Of a stretch of 64,000 nt of DNA, positions 57,829 to 64,000 are shown piece after piece. A program made the position numbers and the translations under genes. The stretch's first letter is position 1; each line of letters begins with the position of its first letter. The stretch comes from Marasmius tenuissimus. Lineage: Eukaryota; Basidiomycota; Agaricomycetes; Agaricales; Marasmiaceae. The stretch covers positions 124,001 to 188,000 of the forward strand of contig JAQOTA010000070.1 of assembly GCA_029532415.1 (NCBI GenBank), written 5' to 3'. The notes below the pieces were generated by a model. The model saw only the letters and a program-made list of their open reading frames with translations. It was not told the DNA's origin and searched no databases.

Positions 57829-57948
57829 ACTGGGCGCAAAACAATGATCGAGAAGTGATCGAAGGAATTGCCCCGTAGACATACCTCCATTGTACTTGTA
57901 CATGGGGATCTTGACTGTACGAAGGGCATAGTTGGTGCTGGTAGCCAT
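57829..57948 (-). pseudogene. small upstream ORF/exon of element copy iii, cut by the solo LTR
   Basis: MATSTNYALRTVKIPMYKYN...QFLRSLLDHCFAPS, start ATG at 57948, broken at the LTR insertion. The remainder (WFGS...) lies beyond 57077. Confidence 0.55.
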
Positions 57949-59216
57949 ACGCAGCGCTCAATTGCATTGGAAGGCAAGGGACTAAGAAAGAAAGGAATGG
58001 AGTACCGAAGAATCGAGTAGGAGTTCTGGATTAACCATTGAACTATTACCCGGCATCTAAGGTACCAAGATTGGATATAGTGGGGCGGCCATATGGATGG
58101 TAGGACGTCAGAATTATCCGACCTACAGAAAGGACCTCGACCTGGCTATGGATGGCTGGGTAACTCAATGAATATAGGCATCTAGTAGCACTTCGGAGGC
58201 AAGTACTTTGCTGTAGACAAGGGGGAGTATACGCTTCAGAGGAAGACAGAACAGGATGACCTATGACGATTGAAGAGTCTGGAACCGGAGAATCAATGCT
58301 GTGGAGGCAGATAGGCAGAACGGAACCATTGATAGGAGAGACCCGGAAGAAAAGAATGTTAGAGAATGTTCGAGGCTGATGATACTTCCGAAGCAAATTA
58401 TGTGTTTTGACTTTGGGGTTCAAAAGCGTAGATTAAACACAAAACTCTCCAAGTATATTCCAAAGTAGGTAGTTTATGCCTCCGAGGCATGGTTTATTCA
58501 ATATTTGTACAATTCAGTAGAATTAGAGCCTCCTAGGGTATATAAGCAGTGGGGTTTTCATCAAGAATCCCCAAGCAATCCGTACGATTAGTATTCAGAG
58601 GATACGAAGCTATTCCACTTGTTGGGTAGTTAGTTGACTCGGGAGCGCTTCTGGAGAGACATTAGAACGGAATAGAACTTTGTTTGCCCAAACCTAGAAA
58701 ATCCATTGAACACTTGCTTGACCTTGACTTTGCATTGTTTGTCTGCAACGCCAACTTGACTGGCTGAGCTATTGTTGAACCTCCGAAGCTAATTGGGCTG
58801 AGGATATTGTTCGCCGTTGACAGTTGGTCTTTGGTCATTGACAGACTTGATTGGAGTCTTATTGCCATTGTTTGATTTGATAGTCTTATTGCCCCTCGCT
58901 GTTCGAGTGGTTCTGAAGCTAGTTGAAGCCTAAGAACGCACTTCTGAAGCACCAAACAAACTCTACACTCCCCGAAACAACCTATAAACCTCTCTTCCAA
59001 ACCCCACTTTTGACATCCGAACTGGTTTCAGAGGTGAAGCTACTTTAGCTGGATAGTTTCTTGAGTCAGATTTCCTTCAGCCTACTATTGCAGTCTGGCT
59101 AAGAGCGGAACCTACGATCAACGCCGATCCCCGATTCCCGCACCCTTCAGCTACACTCTTGAGTGTTGGGAGGATTTGACCTACGAGTTAGATTTTATTA
59201 TACACCGCAAGTGGCG

Positions 59217-59508
59217 CTTTACAACGATGCCTCCAAGCCACTGGAGATATTCCCTTGATATGACTACAGATCCTAGTCGTGCCTCGGAAGTGATAATTTC
59301 TTCAGTTAAACGACTCCTACAGTTTTCAGAGATAAGGAGAGACGCCTCCAAGGCGCTATTCTCTCCTTATGCTAGGATCTGAGCCTTTTACTAGCCGCTC
59401 AGGACTCGCTCTAGTACTCGTATTACCTAGTCATTTCTTATCTGTTTTATGCTAAAATCGCACAAAAACAAGGCTCCAAAGCTGCTTTTTAATAGTAGGC
59501 GCTACAGC
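59217..59508 (+). mobile_element. terminal segment of the TGTA...TACA element (copy iv)
   Basis: ACGATGCCTCCAAGCCACTGG...GTAGGCGCTACA, matching 55764-56044. Forms the right end of the palindromic insertion. Confidence 0.85.
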
Positions 59509-62051
59509 GGAACTTGTTGATGCTCGTATTATTCGGTCTTCCCCGGGCCTGCAACACAACTGAAACTGAGGGGTCGAACTTTTGAACATGGTTTTCCACG
59601 TGGGTTGTCACGACTTGGTACAACTTGTCGATGATATCCTGAGGCAATTTCCATTCCTCAAGCTTGTAGTAACACCTCATAGCTCCATCCAAGAACTCTC
59701 TTTCCTTCTTCCTATCGTTCACCTGTTCTGAGGACAGCCTAACAGAAGGGCATGAGGAGTTCCGATTCACCAATTAGCAACATCACGCGAGTGGAAAGGG
59801 AAAGAAAAACTCACCATGACTGAACAGCTCCGACTGGGTCATCCAAGTACAAACAAGCAATCTCCACTGGCAGCAACAAGTCAATATGCACATAGTGAAT
59901 CAGCAGGAAGCCTGTATAGTGGGGAGTCATAAGCTCCCACACATCAGCAAAAAACATCTTCAAAATGTTTTTGAGCCTCAGAGTCCGAATCCTCCTTGGC
60001 TGATTTGAGAATGAGCTTATCAAATGCATCCACAAGATTGCCATAGAACTTGTGCACAGAATTCCCACCTGAAATGTTTTCCCGTTCATGTTTGCTGACT
60101 CCATCTCTCATCCATCTCAAGAACAGCACAGGAGTCCCAGGGTTCGCGTCGTGCTGTAGACACAGCTGGACAAAAAGGATAATGTGTTTGATCAACCAGT
60201 TCAGAAGTGGGTCAGGTTTTGAAATTTGAAAGTATGAATGTTCTGTTGTGGCATAGGGTGGTATTTTGAGGCCAATTCACTGGAGACATTGGATGGTGAG
60301 TTGTCCGACAATACTTTGATTGAAGGGGGAAGAATCACATTGGGATAGTTTGCGGAGCTTGTCAAACAGGGCCTTCCACATCTTGGAGTTGGAGTGCGTG
60401 ACTGGACTGAACTTGGATAGGACCCTGGGTACAAGAAATTATTTCAGCACGAGATGCAGGATACAAACAGGGAGGGGGAATACACACATGTCTTGAAGCG
60501 CTTCACTAGGATTTGGCTTGGACTCTGCAACCTTAATGATAAATTCCACCACGCCCGCTTCAAGTTTGGACAGCTTCTGAAAGAGAGACTCGAGTTGCCC
60601 AGTGCACCACGACACAAATAGGCTGTCTTCTTTTGCCTGCCCCACAGCTAGGAGTTTCTCCACAAGCTGGATTTGTAGACCGAGAGAAGCCTCTGTTTTG
60701 CTCGCCTCTACGACCCTAGTAACGAATACAAAAGCTCAGAACATGATTCACAAAGAACAAGCCTGAAACTCACCCGGTGATGGTAATTTCTCCCCCAAAG
60801 ACATGATATCCAGCAAGTAGCTTGTCAACTCCCACTATTGCCACCGTATCTCAAGTACAGGCACGTATAACTCGTTCCAGCAGCTCTGCATCCTTCCAAC
60901 GATATGCGCTATCAAGGAGACAATGTGCAATGCAACGGTGATTCGCTGGGTCGAAAGGCGACCAAAGGTCCCCTTTAGAGACTTCCCGCTTCAACCATGC
61001 TAAGAGACCGTCAACTAATTTTTTCTCCCTTGCTGTTGGGCTATCAGACGACGAATTTTCAAGCTGATCAGACATCCATCTGTATCTAGCCAGCGAGATT
61101 GAGATTGTGGCAAGTGCGGAATTTGTGGGTAATATGAGCAATAATTTACTGGTCCATGCTGAGGAAAAGGATGAGAATATTAACATGGGGATCGTTGAAG
61201 CACACCTCACTTTTCATGAGATAGGGCCCGCTTTTCTCAAATCAATATCCATCAACAAATTGCGAGAGCAAACTGAAGAGAAATGGCCACCTACGTCTAA
61301 CACGGAATACTGCCCGATCTCATTCTCCTCAGTCCCATTAACAAAAATTCCCCAAATATCTTCAACAGGGTCATGCCCCCGAGCCATAGCCCTCATCTTC
61401 ATATCCATCGGAATCCCATCGAGTGAAAACATACAATCAATCCCAATCTGCTGTTCAAAGGAATCCTCGTTCGACGGGTTCAGGAACTTGGCTTCTCTTG
61501 GGTCTCCGGTGTACTCGACTTTCCCCCCAAGGTCTGCACCTCCGATGTCTAAATTGCCCTGCTTTGTGTACCTAGACTGTCCAAGATATATGTCAAAGCC
61601 GTAGGCTTTAGCAAAAGGAGCCAGTTTCACCAGGACAGTGGGGTTGGATTCTTGTAACGACAAAGCTTTTGAGAATTCTTCAAGGAAAGGGTCATATGGT
61701 GAAATCCTGGGATATTCTCCTTTGAGAACGACAACAAGAAGATGCAGGGTACATGTGTCCGCGTTTCGAGCCCCCGCTGCTTCACAATCCACAGCAGCCT
61801 TCCATGAGTGGAAGACATGTTCCAAATCTCAGGAGTCTGAGTGACTTAACGCGTCGTTTAAACTTTGCTAAAGATATTCAAGTGAAATCAGGTTTATTAC
61901 CAACGTCACCACAAGTCATTGAACAGACCTTGATATCTTTCGCAGCCAAGAGCGGGTGATCTGCCACACCAGGATTGTTGTCAGTCACTGAAGCTCCCTT
62001 GTAGCTTTCCCAATTCTCTTCAATTTGAGATAGAATAGAGGTTTCGTCCAT
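59509..62051 (-). pseudogene. 2OG-like family copy D, N-terminal and middle part
   Basis: Start ATG 62051 (MDETSILSQIEENWESYKGA). Then HLLVVVLKGEYPRI, SLQESNPTVLVKLAPFAKAYG, IDCMFSLDGIPMDM, SDQLENSSSDSPTAREKKLV, LLDSAYRWKDAELLERVI, VEKLLAVGQAKEDSLFVSWC, ending HVENHVQKFDPSV...INKFR at 59509, where the palindromic element begins. In-frame TGA at 61829-61831, 60851-60853 and 60277-60279. At the last, copy B has CGA in the same alignment column (CLQ-R-IALELPPY versus CLQ-stop-IGLKIPPY), a direct CGA to TGA change. Collinear continuation at 52562-53345. Confidence 0.85.
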
Positions 62052-64000
62052 GCTTGAGAGGGTTGACGCGTTGTTTGAATCTCGAGAAGTGGTGGTTCAG
62101 GTTGATTGAAGTGGTGCCACCACTTTGCTGGCAGACTTTAATGTTTGTAACAATAACTGAATTTCCCATGGCTTGCCATGAATACGGAAACTGTTCATCA
62201 TTGACCGTACGAGACTTTATCCTTCTTGAAATTGTCTACCTGACGCGATGGGGGTGACGGGACTAACCCAGGACAAATCTGACTGCTTCTATCCCGTCTT
62301 TTCTGTGGCACGTCGGATGACAAGCAAACCCCAGTCCTAATTTACATCTTCAGGAGCCCCATTTCAAGTTGCAATACTGCAGGGAGCAAGAGAAAGAGAG
62401 AAGGCAGAAAGCCTCAGGCGGTGGTAACAAACCACTGAGGTAGTATGGTATTCCTAGCTTAGCTTATATACAAGAGTACAAGATAGCTAGAATATGGTAG
62501 AATGGAGTAGAATGTACTGTGCATGATGTAGGTCCAACTGTGCATGATGTATGTAGGAGTAAGTATGATCAGTAAGGCAAAGGGTTGTGGAGTACAGAGG
62601 AGTATATGAGTAATGTAGGGCAAAGGGATAATGATATCATACATTGTGTAGGGTAAGGTGGGCGCAATGGTTAGCTAGGCCAAAGTTGCCATACCTAGAA
62701 TATTGACTTTTCACTTCAATACTGGCAAGTAAAAATCCGAGCGCATGCAGGCTGTCGACATCGATGATGGTGGTTTGAGCTGACAAGGGGTTGCGTCGGG
62801 CTCGGAGTAAGGTCCAAGGTTGCACGTGCTTGTTCGGACTTTGCCGATCAGGCTTGCTACCTTTCGATCTCAGTTGTGATGACTCTTTTCTCTTCGTCCA
62901 TCGTCTCAAAGACTGGAGCTCACTCGACCTCTCATAGCCTCAAACTTCTCATTGCGGGATTCCTCGCTTCCAATATTAATCGCATCTTTATAACAAGATA
63001 AGCCCCGCTCGTCGATCGACGTCTCAAGTTTTTTCCCTTGGAATCTGCTATGAACTCGCCGGATTGAAAGCAGTCGAAGCCTCGGTGCTTACTCTCAATG
63101 GAATTATTCCACCTCACCACTAATTCGATAATTTTTTTCATGGGCTCGTGAACATGGAACATTCGTAAGGCTAGTTCATCCTCCTCATCTCAATATCATC
63201 CTAGGGCGAGCTGAAAGAGACTCAAAAAAGGAGACGGTCGAAAGGACACCTTACAGCCCAGCCTGGGCGGAGGCTTGGATCCTCTCGAGTTAGTGAGTAG
63301 TTGCCATCTGGCGCTTGACCCACCCCCTTCTTTTTGTTCATGCCAGATGTACGCTAGGTCATGGAGAAATTGGAGTTTTAACTTTCGGAGGTCCCAACCT
63401 ATGCACCAGCAGTCAAACGGTGACCGTTGACAACTGTTCACCCCCGAACGGGGGGACCACCGGTAGATTCTCCTTTCCCTGTATATATATATATATATAC
63501 GGCCAACTTCCTAGCCCTGTGTCTTCTCACCTTCCCCTGAACCTCGCACAGAGGGGTGGTTCGCCTCGTCTTCGCTGAGCGGGGTGGCTCCCTCGTAAGA
63601 TGTGTCGATGCGAGCCATTTAGAAGACGTTTTCGTCAGATTCCCTAGAGGATTATCATACGAATGTGGATGGTAGAGGCCTTCAGTTGAGAGTTGCTCAT
63701 ACCCCCTAGTACTGATTTTATCCAGGCCTCCGGCAGCAACATGTGAGATTCTCAGCGACAGACCCAGTGCTCGCCGAACTCTGCCACACTCAGAACTCCT
63801 TTCCAATATATAGGGACTCTCATGCTTGCCGAAAACCGCATCGAGTGGCCTCCAATCATAGTGCTTAAAACTGAATCACACGAGCGACGAAACCACGAGA
63901 ACAGTTTCCGCTGGGAAATTTCAGAGTCTCTACGCACGGTGAAACGTCGGAAATCGGCGGAGAAGCGGGAGTGAACAGCTTTGACATTCCTTCGGAGGGT
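62052..64000. other. 5' flank of copy D and unassigned right end
   Basis: 62053-62190 keeps the family upstream words (GTGGTTCAGGT, TGGTGCCACCA). The rest has only short frames; minus-strand stretches at 62637-62909 and 62932-63162 are charged but without recognisable motifs or joinable splice sites. A window-edge gene beyond 64000 cannot be excluded. Confidence 0.45.
63480..63500. repeat. (TA)n microsatellite
   Basis: GTATATATATATATATATAC, about nine TA units. Confidence 0.95.

Larger units (their letters stand above)
56045..59216 (-). mobile_element. TGTA...TACA element, inverted copy iii
   Basis: Reverse complement of the element body from TGTAAAGCG (59216 side) to CCTTAGTACGA (56045 side), lacking the terminal 277 bp. 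Interrupted by the solo LTR at 57078-57823 with its CAGGT duplication. Confidence 0.85.
53346..59508. mobile_element. 6.2-kb imperfect palindrome built from the TGTA...TACA element
   Basis: Left junction CTCGCGG|TGTAAAGCG, right junction GGCGCTACA|GCGGAAC, inside an exon of 2OG-like copy D; GCGG on both sides may be the target duplication. 53346-56044 is one full copy (plus). 56045-59216 is a copy of the body in reverse, interrupted by a solo LTR. 59217-59508 is the terminal 290 bp in plus orientation again. An insertion followed by inverted duplication explains the layout. Confidence 0.85.

Noticed and set aside
62459..63162. Possible gene on the minus strand near the right edge
   Set aside because: Only short charged frames, no recognisable motif and no splice sites that join them.

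Overview
The window is nuclear DNA of a filamentous basidiomycete, most likely an Agaricomycete mushroom. The reasons are many short (about 45-65 bp) GT-AG introns, a KDZ-type transposase with a CxC2-like cysteine cluster, a chromodomain Ty3 element, a Ty1/copia element, and multicopy gene families of the mushroom type. The window is mostly accessory and repeat-rich. I see no operons, rRNA or CRISPR. Two intron-bearing tRNA-type genes lie at 13560-13658 and 23293-23379.

0-22.2 kb: a left block with its own texture (GAGAACG/GTTCACT-rich spacers, decayed 1.7-1.9 kb duplications). It carries four genes: a KDZ transposase (minus, 4.6-9.3 kb, one apparent frameshift), an Spt5-like four-KOW protein of 1094 aa (minus), a 344-aa low-complexity protein (minus), and a large plus-strand gene with a homeodomain-like WFKNQRNK motif whose repetitive middle is made of phase-1 symmetric exons. 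The same ~80-bp hairpin repeat lies just downstream of three of these genes, always in the same sense relative to the gene. The block ends at about 22.2 kb, where a host gene copy is cut off. I propose, as inference, that it is one large multigene KDZ-type mobile unit or its remains.

22.2-39 kb: a cluster of lineage-specific duplicates, almost all on the minus strand. One family (copies at 22.3, 27.6-31.0, 45.8-46.4, 51.8-52.2 and 52.6/59.5-62.1 kb) resembles in its C-terminal half the large fungal 2OG-Fe(II)-oxygenase-type proteins, but no HxD motif is visible. The other is a multi-pass membrane protein family (23.5-25.3, 31.7-32.8, 35.8-38.0 kb). A single compact 196-aa gene lies at 33.5-34.2 kb. 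Several short inverted-repeat elements are present, including a clean hAT-type MITE at 38195-38690 with 21-bp TIRs and an 8-bp target duplication.

39-62 kb: nested transposons. A copia element (39029-45836) has its 3' LTR split by the solo LTR of another family. A 5'-truncated chromovirus (about 46.36-50.43 kb) follows. Then comes an unclassified element family with TGTA...TACA ends, which encodes an intact, unrecognised ~212-aa protein in two copies arranged as a 6.2-kb imperfect palindrome (53346-59508) that splits a 2OG-like gene copy. The in-frame stops in the pol frames of both retroelements are all TGA, several at family-conserved Arg codons, which suggests CpG methylation and deamination. 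62-64 kb shows nothing convincing.

Gene models were built by reading splice sites by eye. Exact exon borders are given only where the reading frame closes; otherwise coordinates are the supported span.
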